This document shows positions 14,233 to 20,427 of a stretch of 20,427 nucleotides of DNA, piece after piece (within the stretch, counting starts at the first letter, position 1; each line of letters starts with the position of its first letter). Source of the DNA: JAMCRM01 sp041685075 (GTDB lineage: Bacteria; Acidobacteriota; Terriglobia; Bryobacterales; Bryobacteraceae); the NCBI GenBank assembly GCA_041685075.1, contig JAWLGN010000072.1, positions 1 through 20,427 of the forward strand, read 5' to 3'. The notes beneath the pieces are model-generated. The model saw only the letters and a list, made by a program, of their open reading frames with translations, was not told the origin of the DNA and did no database searches. A program made the position numbers and the translations under genes.

Positions 14233-15141
14233 TCAGAAACCGGCGGCGGGAGTCAGCACGATGTTTCCGAAAGCGACGGGGCCGTGATCGCCCTGCAGGA
14301 CGATGGGGCCGGGCTCGGCTTCGCGACTGTTGAAGGCGCCGTTGGTGGGCCCGGGAACTTCCTCACGCTCGATGATGGTAGTGCCGTCGAGCACTACCGT
14401 CAGGGTGCGGCCCACCAGCGTGATCTCCATCCGGCGCCATTCATCGGGCCGCTTCGGCAATGCAACCCGGGGCGCTATCGAACCGTAGACCGCCCCGGTG
14501 CTGTGAAGCGGGCCGCTTTTCTCCATGGCTTCGATTTGTATCTCGTACCGGCCGCGCAGGAAAACCCCGCTGTTCGATTCCGCCGGACACCGGAACTCCA
14601 GGTTCAGCTTGAAGTCCTGGAACTCGGCCACCGTGCGGATGTTCGGTCCCTTGGCGGGGTTCGATAGCACGCCTCCGGCAAGCTTCCAGTTGCCCGGCTT
14701 GGTCCCGGTGGGCCTCCAGCGCGAGAAGCTATCCAGCAGGTGGATGGGCTCGCCCCACGCCTTGGGAACGGGGCGCGCCAGCGCCGGGGCGCGCTCGCCC
14801 GTCACCACCATGCGCCCTCCGGTCTCCCGCACGGCGCTGCCCCGGATGGCGCCGCGCTCGAGCAACAGGTCGTAATCCACCCTCTCGTAGCGACCGAACC
14901 AGTCCTGCAGATAGAAGCGCAGACGGTTGCCTTCCAGTTGAAACTCGGGGATAAGCTTGGGGCCCCCGACGCGCCCCACTACCCGCAGCCGCGCCTTGCC
15001 CTCGAATTTCGCAAGTTCGAGCCAGCCGCCCTTTTCCTCGGTTTCGCTGCGTACCGCGAGGTCCCAACGGCCGAACCAGCCTTCGCCGGCCTGGCAGCCG
15101 AAAGGGACAAGGGCGAGCAACAGGGCAATGGCGCGCGTCAT
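14233..15141 (-). CDS. Secreted DUF1080 / 3-keto-disaccharide hydrolase family protein
   Basis: A 302-residue protein. The open frame extends up to 15357, but the added 72 residues cross the hairpin-rich spacer and look non-coding. ATG 15141 begins a signal peptide (TRAIALLLALVPFGCQA, cleavage near residue 18). Residues ~20-120 are a beta-rich N-terminal extension. Residues ~131-300 match the DUF1080 jelly-roll fold: a LLDSFSRWRPTG start, GGVLSNPAKGPNIRT, FKLNLEFRCPAESNSGVFLRG (with its NSGVFLRGRYEIQI core, about 190-203), GAVYGSIAP, DEWRRMEITLVG, and PIVLQGDHGPVAFGNI at the end. Members cleave 3-keto-glycosides or bind sugars outside the cytoplasm and are abundant in Acidobacteriota and Planctomycetota. 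The Cys at residue 16 does not fit a proper lipobox, so export by signal peptidase I is more likely. No strong Shine-Dalgarno is visible. Confidence 0.87.
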   Translation of the reverse strand: MTRAIALLLALVPFGCQAGEGWFGRWDLAVRSETEEKGGWLELAKFEGKARLRVVGRVGGPKLIPEFQLEGNRLRFYLQDWFGRYERVDYDLLLERGAIRGSAVRETGGRMVVTGERAPALARPVPKAWGEPIHLLDSFSRWRPTGTKPGNWKLAGGVLSNPAKGPNIRTVAEFQDFKLNLEFRCPAESNSGVFLRGRYEIQIEAMEKSGPLHSTGAVYGSIAPRVALPKRPDEWRRMEITLVGRTLTVVLDGTTIIEREEVPGPTNGAFNSREAEPGPIVLQGDHGPVAFGNIVLTPAAGF

Positions 15142-15220
15142 GGTGGAACGCTTAGTGTACTGCGCGACGGGGCGGGGAAGAAAATGGAGATGCGGCGCGA
15201 AGACTTGAAGCTTGGGGCCC

Positions 15221-15255
15221 AAAAAATTAAAGCCCCGGGCTGGGTACCCGGGGCT
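15221..15255 (-). terminator. Rho-independent terminator (minus strand)
   Basis: On the minus strand a perfect 9-bp stem, AGCCCCGGG (15255-15247) with CCCGGGGCT (15239-15231), encloses a 7-nt loop and is followed directly by TTAATTTTTT. This is a textbook intrinsic terminator. It lies 127 bp past the GH2 stop and 80 bp before the DUF1080 start, so it separates these two genes' transcripts. It could also end a separate small RNA. Confidence 0.85.
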
Positions 15256-15268
15256 GCACTCAGAGGGG

Positions 15269-15296
15269 CTGGCGATGGGAGGGGTCTCATCGCCAG
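15269..15296. other. Stable hairpin in the GH2-DUF1080 spacer
   Basis: CTGGCGATG (15269-15277) and CATCGCCAG (15288-15296) are exact inverted repeats. The stem extends inwards to a four-base loop (15281-15284), with one G-U pair in plus-strand RNA or one A-C mismatch in minus-strand RNA. There is no adjacent T-run on either side. It sits 13 bp from the terminator stem, giving a two-hairpin unit. Confidence 0.7.
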
Positions 15297-15316
15297 GGAT
15301 GCTGTCTGTTGACTCT

Positions 15317-15345
15317 ACAGTAGCACTTTCAGACCCGTTTGTCCA
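15317..15345 (-). promoter_or_regulatory. Possible sigma-70 promoter for the small RNA
   Basis: On the minus strand TGGACA (15345-15340) matches the -35 consensus at 5 of 6 positions. It is followed by a 17-bp spacer and TACTGT (15322-15317), which matches -10 at only three positions, though it keeps the first T, the A and the last T. The predicted start is near 15310. Weak on its own, but well placed before the two hairpins. Confidence 0.3.
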
Positions 15346-15381
15346 GAGATATTTCAAAATTATTTACATCTCCAATCCTCA

Positions 15382-17466
15382 CTAAGCCGATGGTGGATCT
15401 CCAGATGGTCCTCGCAGCGCCAGGGCAGCCGTGGTAAACCCCGTCGGGCGCGCCACTTCCACCCGCACATGCTCCGTCGCCGGCTGTTCAAACGGCAGCT
15501 GGAGCGTAGCCTCGGCGCCGGGCTTCAACACCGGCAGCGGCGCCTCCCGCACCTCCAGGGGCACGCCGCCGGCGTATCTGGTGCATCGTACCATGTAGCC
15601 GCGCAAAGTGTACGCGGGCAGATCGTTGCGCGCCCGCACCCGAACCGCTATGGCGCCTGCTTGCCGCGCCGCCGACAGCTCAGCGATGGGGCTCGATACC
15701 TCGCGCAGCACGCCGAAAGAAGGCTTGCGCTGGCCGTACAGGTCCACCACGCCGTGCACGCGCTGGCGCAACGGCCCCACGCCCTTATCGCCCATGTGGG
15801 TGCGGTAGTCGTTGTAGGAGAAGAAAACGGCTCCGGCTACCCAGGGGCGGGCGCGGAAGATGCGGGTGTGCTCGGACAGCACCTCCACCCTCCGGCGGTC
15901 GCCGCCGATGTGCCGGGGGCTGCATTCGCACCAGCCGTACTCGCTCACCACCAGCGGCTTGCCGGGAAAGGACTCGCGGATGCGGTCCAGGTTGGCCGCC
16001 AGGTCCTCCCGGGTGCCCCGCATCCAGCTTTCGTAGTATTCGTTCCAGGCGACGTAGTCCATGGCGCCCGCGACATCCTTGGCCAGCGTGGTGTTTTGCA
16101 GGGAATTCGAAGCATAGGTGAGAAGCCTGTGGGGGTCGAGCCGCCTGGCCTCCTCGATCATCCGGCGCAGGAACGCCTGGGTAGCCGGGTTCTGCCCGTT
16201 CACCTCGTTGGAAAGTCCCCAGGCGAAGATGGACGGGTGATTGCGGTCGCGGCGGATCATTTCGCGGAGCTGCTCCAGCCCGTTCTCCATCAGCTCGTAG
16301 TCGGGCTGGCTGCCCATCCCCTGGAAGGTCTTGGGTCCCCAGCCGGGCACTTCCACCTGGATCAGGATTCCGTGGCGGTCGCAGTAATCGAGCACGCGGC
16401 GGTCCTGCGGCCAGTGCACGCGGGTGAAGACCGTGTTCAGCTCCTTCATGTCCCGGTGGTTGTGCTCGATCCAGGCAGCCGGCTCGGCCATGCCGTACTG
16501 CGGGTGGCTGCCGGCCATGCGCTCGACGCCCATCAGCCGCACCGGCTCGCCGTTCAGCAGGAAGCCGTCGGGCCGCGTTTCGAAGCGCCGCACTCCGAAG
16601 GTGGTGGCGTAGTGGTGTGCGCCGGCCGAGGCCGTCAGGCGGTAGAGGTGGGGATGGTCGAAGTGCCAGAGCCGCGCCGCAGTGAGCGTGTCCGCCACCC
16701 TTACCTCCCGCACCGTGCCGGGCGGGACCTCCACCGGGCGCGAATACTCGCGCCTGAGCACCGCGCGGCCGCTCTCCTCCTCCTCCACCAGCCAGGCCAG
16801 CGGCACCGCCGCCGAACTCTGGGACGCGTTCCGGATGGCCACCCGCAACTGAAGCTGCGCGTTGCCTGTCCGCAGGTCCGGCAGCGCGTCCACGTCAACG
16901 CGCTCGATGTAGACCGGCGGAGTTAGGAGCAGGGTGACGGGCCGGATGATGCCGCCGTCGCCGGCCCAGTCGAAGGAGTCGCCGCGGGGCAGCATGCGGT
17001 CGTGGTAGCGGTTGTCCACCCGCACCGCGATCACGTTCGTGCCCGGCCGCAGCGCATCCGTAATATCGAAGGCGAAGGCTGTGTAGCCCTTACCCACGTG
17101 GCGGCCCACGGGCTTGCCGTTCACCCACACCGCGGCCGTGTGGTAGACCGCCTCGAACTCCACCCGCACTCGTCGAGCGCTCCACCCGGCGGGCGCTTCG
17201 AAGCTGCGCCGGTACCACGCCACACCGCGATGGCCCGCGTTCTCCGGCTCGACCTGCCAGGTGTGCGGCACCTGAACCTCGCGCCAGCCGCCGGTGACGG
17301 CGCCGGCATGCTGCCAGCCTTCAAGTTCTCCGCGCTCTTTCGGGTCGATACGAAACTGCCAGGGGCCGTTGAGAGAGATGGCCGCGCCGGCTCCACCGGA
17401 ACCGTTCACCGCCGGCAGCATCACGGCTGCCGCGGCCTGCCGCATGAAGTCCCTGCGGGTGTTCAT
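15382..17466 (-). CDS. Tat-exported GH2 glycoside hydrolase (beta-galactosidase/glucuronidase type)
   Basis: A 694-residue protein with a twin-arginine signal (NTRRDFMRQAAAAVMLPAV), so exported folded. The GH2 domains are in order: a sugar-binding jelly roll (about 30-180, with RGVAWYRRSF at 80-89, VWVNGKPVGRHVGKGY at 113-128 and the FDITDALRPGTNVIAVRVDN segment at 133-152), an immunoglobulin-like domain (about 185-290) and a TIM barrel from ~295 (FLLNGEPVRLMGVER). Catalytic residues are clear: acid/base Glu421 in WGLSNEVNG and nucleophile Glu509 in VVSEYGW. The C-terminal ~110 residues form another beta domain. Members remove terminal beta-linked galactose, glucuronate or mannose; the substrate is not decidable here. 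The start codon lies 14 bp from the divergent nitrilase start, with no room for a normal leader and no Shine-Dalgarno. An intrinsic terminator lies downstream at 15255-15221. Confidence 0.92.
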   Translation of the reverse strand: MNTRRDFMRQAAAAVMLPAVNGSGGAGAAISLNGPWQFRIDPKERGELEGWQHAGAVTGGWREVQVPHTWQVEPENAGHRGVAWYRRSFEAPAGWSARRVRVEFEAVYHTAAVWVNGKPVGRHVGKGYTAFAFDITDALRPGTNVIAVRVDNRYHDRMLPRGDSFDWAGDGGIIRPVTLLLTPPVYIERVDVDALPDLRTGNAQLQLRVAIRNASQSSAAVPLAWLVEEEESGRAVLRREYSRPVEVPPGTVREVRVADTLTAARLWHFDHPHLYRLTASAGAHHYATTFGVRRFETRPDGFLLNGEPVRLMGVERMAGSHPQYGMAEPAAWIEHNHRDMKELNTVFTRVHWPQDRRVLDYCDRHGILIQVEVPGWGPKTFQGMGSQPDYELMENGLEQLREMIRRDRNHPSIFAWGLSNEVNGQNPATQAFLRRMIEEARRLDPHRLLTYASNSLQNTTLAKDVAGAMDYVAWNEYYESWMRGTREDLAANLDRIRESFPGKPLVVSEYGWCECSPRHIGGDRRRVEVLSEHTRIFRARPWVAGAVFFSYNDYRTHMGDKGVGPLRQRVHGVVDLYGQRKPSFGVLREVSSPIAELSAARQAGAIAVRVRARNDLPAYTLRGYMVRCTRYAGGVPLEVREAPLPVLKPGAEATLQLPFEQPATEHVRVEVARPTGFTTAALALRGPSGDPPSA

Positions 17467-17480
17467 ATTAGAATCTCATT
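17467..17480. promoter_or_regulatory. 14-bp divergent gap with overlapping -10-like elements
   Basis: The gap between the two start codons contains TAGAAT on the plus strand (17469-17474), ending 6 nt before ATG 17481. It also contains TCTAAT on the minus strand (17472-17467), ending right at ATG 17466. Each matches the -10 consensus TATAAT at 5 of 6 positions, and they overlap by four bases. The plus-strand spacing would place transcription start at or next to the A of the ATG, that is a leaderless mRNA. Neither gene has a Shine-Dalgarno. No good -35 is visible. Confidence 0.4.
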
Positions 17481-18455
17481 ATGCGCGAAATACGGGTGGG
17501 CGCGGCACAATTCGAGGTGCACGACGCCGATAAGGACTACAACCTGGGTGCGATCGAGAGGCTGGCGCGACAGGCTGCCTCTGCCGGCGCCGAACTGGTG
17601 AGCTTCAACGAGTGCTCGATTTCCGGCTATACCTTCGCCGAACGGCTGTCGCGCGAAGAGCTGGAAGCGCTGGCCGAATGCGTTCCCGGCGGCCCTTCCA
17701 CCGAGCGACTCATCGCCATCAGTCGCGACCTCGGCGTGGCGCTTGCCGCGGGCCTCTTTGAAAAAGAAGGCGACAAGCTCTACAACACCTACCTGGTCGT
17801 GGATTCCAACGGCTTCGTGGCGAAGCACCGCAAGATTCACGCTTTTATCAGCCAACACCTCACCTGCGGGGACAGCTACACCACCTTCGATCTGCTGGGC
17901 TGCCGCTGGGGCATCCTCATCTGCTACGACAACAACCTGCCGGAGAACGTCCGCCTGACCGCCATGCAGGGGGCTGAGATCGTGCTGATGCCGCACGTCA
18001 CCGGCTGCCTGCCGTCGCCCATGCCCGGCCGCGGCACCGTGGATCCGGAGATCTGGCACAACCGCGAGCGCGATCCCGTGCGCTGTCGCCAGGAGTTCGA
18101 CGGCCCCAAGGGACGCGGCTGGATCATGCGCTGGCTTCCCGCGCGCTGCTGGGAGAACGGCGTCTTCGGCATCTACACCAACCCCATCGGCGTGGAAGGC
18201 GACACCATCAAGCCCGGCGGCGCGATGATTCTGGATCCCTACGGCGAGGTGCTCGAGGAGTGCCGCGTGCTGGGAGACGGGGTGGTGGTGGCGCTGCTCG
18301 ATCCGAAGAAGCGCGAGCTGGCCTCCGGCCCGTCCTATATCCGTGCCCGCCGGCCCGAACTCTACGGCGCCATGGTGGAACCCAATCCCCACCTGGGCCC
18401 CGACCGTCGTCCGGATGTCTGGTGGCAGAAGCGCGCGCGGGCAGGGAAGAAGTAG
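17481..18455 (+). CDS. Nitrilase superfamily carbon-nitrogen hydrolase
   Basis: A 324-residue cytoplasmic protein with the full nitrilase catalytic set: Glu44 (FNECSISGY), Lys118 (KHRKIHAF) and Cys148 (LICYDNNLPE). The N-terminus (REIRVGAAQFEVHDADKDYN) is the usual first strand of the family and fixes the start. After the Cys there is a family-specific insertion (MPGRGTVDPEIWHNRERDP..., about residues 182-215) before the conserved GIYTNPIG and GGAMILDPYGEVL parts. Members hydrolyse nitriles or amides, or carry out N-carbamoyl hydrolysis; this sequence does not tell which, and aliphatic or N-carbamoyl amidase is as likely as true nitrilase. It is divergent from the GH2 gene and convergent with the phosphate transporter (23 bp between stops). 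It may be leaderless. Confidence 0.9.
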   Translation: MREIRVGAAQFEVHDADKDYNLGAIERLARQAASAGAELVSFNECSISGYTFAERLSREELEALAECVPGGPSTERLIAISRDLGVALAAGLFEKEGDKLYNTYLVVDSNGFVAKHRKIHAFISQHLTCGDSYTTFDLLGCRWGILICYDNNLPENVRLTAMQGAEIVLMPHVTGCLPSPMPGRGTVDPEIWHNRERDPVRCRQEFDGPKGRGWIMRWLPARCWENGVFGIYTNPIGVEGDTIKPGGAMILDPYGEVLEECRVLGDGVVVALLDPKKRELASGPSYIRARRPELYGAMVEPNPHLGPDRRPDVWWQKRARAGKK

Positions 18456-18478
18456 GTCGCCTGGCGGGGCGTACCGGA

Positions 18479-19480
18479 CTACCGCAGCACCATCATCGTC
18501 AGCCTGGTGACGCCCCACGCGATCAGGCCGCAGACCGGAAAGGTGAGGATCCAGGCGACCAGGATGTTCCGGCCCACGGCCCAGCGTACGGCCGAGCGGC
18601 GCCGCACCGAGCCCACCCCCATGATGGCGGCGTTGATGGTATGGGTAGTGCTGAGCGGAATTCCCAGTCTGGTAGCCAGCTCGATGGTGGTGGCGGCAGC
18701 CGTCTCGGCCGCGAAGCCGTGCACCGGTTTCAAACGGGTGAGGTGAACCCCCATGGTCTTCACAATGCGCCATCCGCCCACCACGGTGCCCACCCCCATG
18801 GTGGCCGCGCACACCAGGATCACCGGCAGCGTCACGACGAATGTCTCGATGACGCCGCTCAACAACAGCACCAGCGTGAAGGTGCCGATGAATTTCTGGC
18901 CGTCGTTGGAGCCGTGGCTGAAGGCCATGAAAGCGGCTGAAACAATCTGCAGCTTGCCGAAGATGCGACTGACCGCCGCCGGTGTCGCCTTGGCGAACAG
19001 GTGGAAGATGAAGCTCATCAGGAACAGGCCGCCAAAGAACCCGAGGAACGTGGACATGACCAGCCCGACGAGCACTTTCTGCCAGCCCGTCCACAGCACG
19101 GCATCGAGCCCTCCCGTAGCCAGCCCGGCTCCGGTCAGCGCCGCGACCAGCGCGTGCGATTCGCTGGTGGGCAACCCATAAAGCCACGCCAGCACGCTCC
19201 AGATCACGATCCCCACCATCGCGGCGCCGACGGTATGTACGGTGATGACATCCGGGCGAACGATATCCTGCCCGATGGTGGCGGCTACGGCGGTTCCGGA
19301 CATGGTCCCCAGGGTATTCAGCACCACCGCCATGATCAGCGCCTTTGGAGGCGACAGAACCCGGGTCGAAACCACCGTGGCGATCGCATTCGGGGCGTCC
19401 GTCCACCCGTTGACGAACTCGGCCGCCAGAACCAGGCCGAGCACCACGACCGTTACCAGCGTCAGCTCCACTGTCTTCAT
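18479..19480 (-). CDS. pit: PiT family low-affinity inorganic phosphate transporter
   Basis: A 333-residue, strongly hydrophobic protein with about ten membrane segments. Both PiT signature repeats are present: GWTDAPNAIATVVSTRVLSP (25-44) and HGSNDGQKFIGTFTL (189-203), reflecting the inverted duplication of the family. Other conserved parts are LPTSESHALVAALTGAGLA (about 103-121) and IPLSTTHTINAAIMGVG. The protein imports phosphate (as a metal-phosphate complex with protons, or with sodium) across the inner membrane. Many pit genes lie next to a PhoU-like DUF47 gene; none is visible here, and no Pho-box-like repeat is seen upstream. The ATG has no clear Shine-Dalgarno. Confidence 0.94.
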   Translation of the reverse strand: MKTVELTLVTVVVLGLVLAAEFVNGWTDAPNAIATVVSTRVLSPPKALIMAVVLNTLGTMSGTAVAATIGQDIVRPDVITVHTVGAAMVGIVIWSVLAWLYGLPTSESHALVAALTGAGLATGGLDAVLWTGWQKVLVGLVMSTFLGFFGGLFLMSFIFHLFAKATPAAVSRIFGKLQIVSAAFMAFSHGSNDGQKFIGTFTLVLLLSGVIETFVVTLPVILVCAATMGVGTVVGGWRIVKTMGVHLTRLKPVHGFAAETAAATTIELATRLGIPLSTTHTINAAIMGVGSVRRRSAVRWAVGRNILVAWILTFPVCGLIAWGVTRLTMMVLR

Positions 19481-19644
19481 GCTAGAGCGGACGCGTTACA
19501 GGCTAATTACGCCGTGTAGCTCCGCGGACGAAACGGTGGGCGGGATCGGCGGCCAAACATCCCACATCGGTCGACTGGACAGTTTCGCACCACCCCGCGG
19601 TCCTGGTGAGCGACCGGCGGGTGCAAAAATTTTCCATTCCGAGG

Positions 19645-19673
19645 CGAACATTTCAGCTTCTCATCCGTATATG
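19645..19673 (+). promoter_or_regulatory. Weak promoter candidate upstream of the small YezD-like gene
   Basis: CGAACA (19645-19650, 3 of 6 to -35) and TATATG (19668-19673, 4 of 6 to -10) are separated by 17 bp in an AT-richer patch of the 209-bp gap 19481-19689. The predicted start is near 19680, only about ten bases before ATG 19690. A small inverted repeat, TCATCC...GGATGA (19661-19680), overlaps it. The rest of the gap shows nothing I can name. Confidence 0.25.
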
Positions 19674-19689
19674 AGGATGAACGTCGCCA

Positions 19690-19884
19690 ATGACTGAGAG
19701 GGACCGCAGAGACCGCCCGGGCACGAACGGGAAACGGGAAGTCGAAACGTTACATCCGGCCTGGCGCGCCTTCATTCGATACTGTGTCCAGCTAAGACAC
19801 GGCGAGATCGAACGTCTCTGCATTCAGGACGGGCTACCGGTCCTGGCGGAGTTGACGACACGTAAGGTGAAGTTCAACAGCTAA
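19690..19884 (+). CDS. Small YezD/DUF2292-like protein
   Basis: A 64-residue protein. The first ~20 residues are charged and disordered. The rest (HPAWRAFIRYCVQLRHGEIE, then RLCIQDGLPVLAELTTRKVKF) has the pattern of small DUF2292 proteins: a helix, a 'L-R-x-G-x-[IV]' turn, a strand with Q-D-G, and a final basic '[RK]K[IV][RK][LF]' strand. The family has no firm biochemical role. A stop at 19678-19680 limits the start to the ATG at 19690; no good Shine-Dalgarno precedes it (GAGG at 19673-19676 is 13 nt away). A strong hairpin follows 25 bp after the stop. I am fairly sure it is a gene, less sure of the family. Confidence 0.6.
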   Translation: MTERDRRDRPGTNGKREVETLHPAWRAFIRYCVQLRHGEIERLCIQDGLPVLAELTTRKVKFNS

Positions 19885-19909
19885 TCCCCGGCGGCTGACC
19901 GGACCTGCG

Positions 19910-19958
19910 GAGGCCGCTGCCGCAAGGCGTTCTACGCCCGCGGCGGCGGCCTCATTTT
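19910..19958 (+). terminator. Large GC-rich hairpin, probable terminator or leader attenuator
   Basis: GAGGCCGCTGCCGC (19910-19923) pairs with GCGGCGGCGGCCTC (19940-19953) over 14 bp with one U-G pair. Inside it GGCG (19926-19929) pairs with CGCC (19935-19938) around TTCTA. ATTTTCGTT follows. It is very stable and roughly terminator-like for the small gene upstream, but the T-run is short. It also lies only 20 bp before the next start codon, so it may act as a leader element of the TPR gene. Confidence 0.65.
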
Positions 19959-19978
19959 CGTTAAAGCGGAGGGAACAG

Positions 19979-20427
19979 ATGCGCTATTGGTGTGTCGTAT
20001 TGCTGAGCTGTGCGGCGGTGGCGGGTTGGGCGCAAAGCAGCGCCCCGGTGCGGCCCGAAGTGGCGCGCCAACTGAACGAGGCCAACGAGATGCGCCGGCA
20101 GGGCCGGTACAACGAAGCCGAGCGGATCCTGCTGGCAGCCGCCCGCGACGGCGCGGCAGGCATGGAGCAGGCTGTCATTCTGAGCGATTTGGGGGTGCAC
20201 TATACCACCGTGGGGCGCTACGGTGACGCGGAACAAAACCTCAAGCGCGCCATCCGCATCTTGAAAAAATTGCCGGGGGCGGATGCCGAGCAGGTGTTGA
20301 CCAACGTCAGGCTGGACCTTGCCGTGGTGTACATCGACCTGAACCGCAGCCGTGAAGCCGAGAAACTCGACCTTCACCGGTTGCTCGCCACGCTGCACCA
20401 TCCGGAAGACCGTGCGCGGGCGAAAAC
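19979..20427 (+). CDS. Exported TPR-repeat protein, 5' part only
   Basis: The frame starts at ATG 19979 with GGAGG (19968-19972) 6 nt upstream and runs off the window after 149 residues. The N-terminus is a signal peptide (RYWCVVLLSCAAVAGWAQ, cleavage near residue 19). At least two TPR units follow: about 30-60 (LNEANEMRRQGRYNEAERIL) and 66-98 (LSDLGVHYTTVGRYGDAEQN), then a third at ~106-135 (VRLDLAVVYIDLNRSREAEK). TPR proteins are protein-binding scaffolds. In Acidobacteriota, exported TPR proteins of this kind are common and are often of unknown function or fused to CHAT or other domains, which cannot be checked because the C-terminus is missing. Confidence 0.88.
   Translation, partial: MRYWCVVLLSCAAVAGWAQSSAPVRPEVARQLNEANEMRRQGRYNEAERILLAAARDGAAGMEQAVILSDLGVHYTTVGRYGDAEQNLKRAIRILKKLPGADAEQVLTNVRLDLAVVYIDLNRSREAEKLDLHRLLATLHHPEDRARAK

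Larger units (their letters stand above)
15221..15310 (-). ncRNA. Candidate ~90-nt small RNA ending at the intrinsic terminator
   Basis: The 240-bp spacer 15142-15381 has no credible gene, but on the minus strand it lines up a promoter-like pair (15345-15317), a predicted start near 15310, a stable hairpin (15296-15269) and the intrinsic terminator (15255-15221). The order and spacing are those of a bacterial small RNA gene. The alternative is that this is simply the 3' end of the GH2 transcript. No homology to a named RNA family is claimed. Confidence 0.35.

Noticed and set aside
15091..15141. Lipoprotein signal (Cys16) in the DUF1080 protein.
   Set aside because: The residues before the Cys (Pro-Phe-Gly) do not match a lipobox.
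15142..15357. Extension of the DUF1080 protein to an ATG at 15357.
   Set aside because: It would translate through the terminator and hairpin region and place 72 odd residues before an obvious signal peptide.
18456..18478. Terminator between the nitrilase and PiT genes.
   Set aside because: Short imperfect GC pairings only, and no T-run on either strand.
17463..19406. A 647-residue minus-strand open frame spanning the nitrilase antisense and the PiT gene in another frame.
   Set aside because: No recognisable domain; the nitrilase and PiT frames carry complete catalytic and signature motifs.

Overview
The window is GC-rich bacterial DNA with tightly packed genes on both strands. Outer-membrane assembly genes (a BamA/TamA-type Omp85 protein and TamB) show a diderm host. 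The rest fits an Acidobacteriota member, perhaps of the Solibacter/Bryobacter type: a secreted DUF1080 (3-keto-disaccharide hydrolase) protein, a Tat-exported GH2 enzyme, a GH42-like enzyme and a secreted TPR protein whose signal peptide ends in Ala-Gln. The taxonomic call is inference; there is no rRNA or marker gene here.

Layout. (1) 1-1888 (+): the 3' part of a GH42-like glycoside hydrolase, convergent with what follows. (2) 1906-12796 (-): four closely spaced genes, read from 12796 downwards. They are an Omp85 protein with about seven POTRA repeats, a SurA-like periplasmic chaperone without a parvulin domain, TamB, and a cytoplasmic fusion of a trypsin-like protease with a calcineurin-like phosphoesterase. 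The first three are translationally coupled (TGATG and GTGA junctions) and form a coherent envelope-biogenesis unit. The fourth follows after 30 bp. (3) 12904-13935 (+): a YihY/BrkB membrane protein, divergent from the Omp85 gene. (4) 13943-15141 (-): a DUF1080 protein followed by a 90-residue unknown. (5) 15142-15381: a structured 240-bp spacer with a rho-independent terminator, a second hairpin and a possible promoter, together resembling a small RNA gene. (6) 15382-17466 (-) and 17481-18455 (+): a Tat-exported GH2 glycosidase and a nitrilase-family amidohydrolase, whose start codons are only 14 bp apart. (7) 18479-19480 (-): a PiT phosphate permease. (8) 19690-19884 (+): a small YezD/DUF2292-like protein, then a strong hairpin and the start of an exported TPR protein that runs off the window.

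Several starts were chosen by ribosome-binding site or family fit rather than by longest open frame: TamB at a GTG (9219), YihY at 12904 and DUF1080 at 15141. No tRNA, rRNA, CRISPR array, insertion sequence or phage gene was seen. No gene-free stretch exceeds 300 bp. The most unusual items are the protease-phosphoesterase fusion, the seven-POTRA Omp85 with its PPIase-less SurA-like partner, the tandem repeats in TamB, the candidate small RNA, and the 14-bp divergent gap with overlapping -10-like elements.
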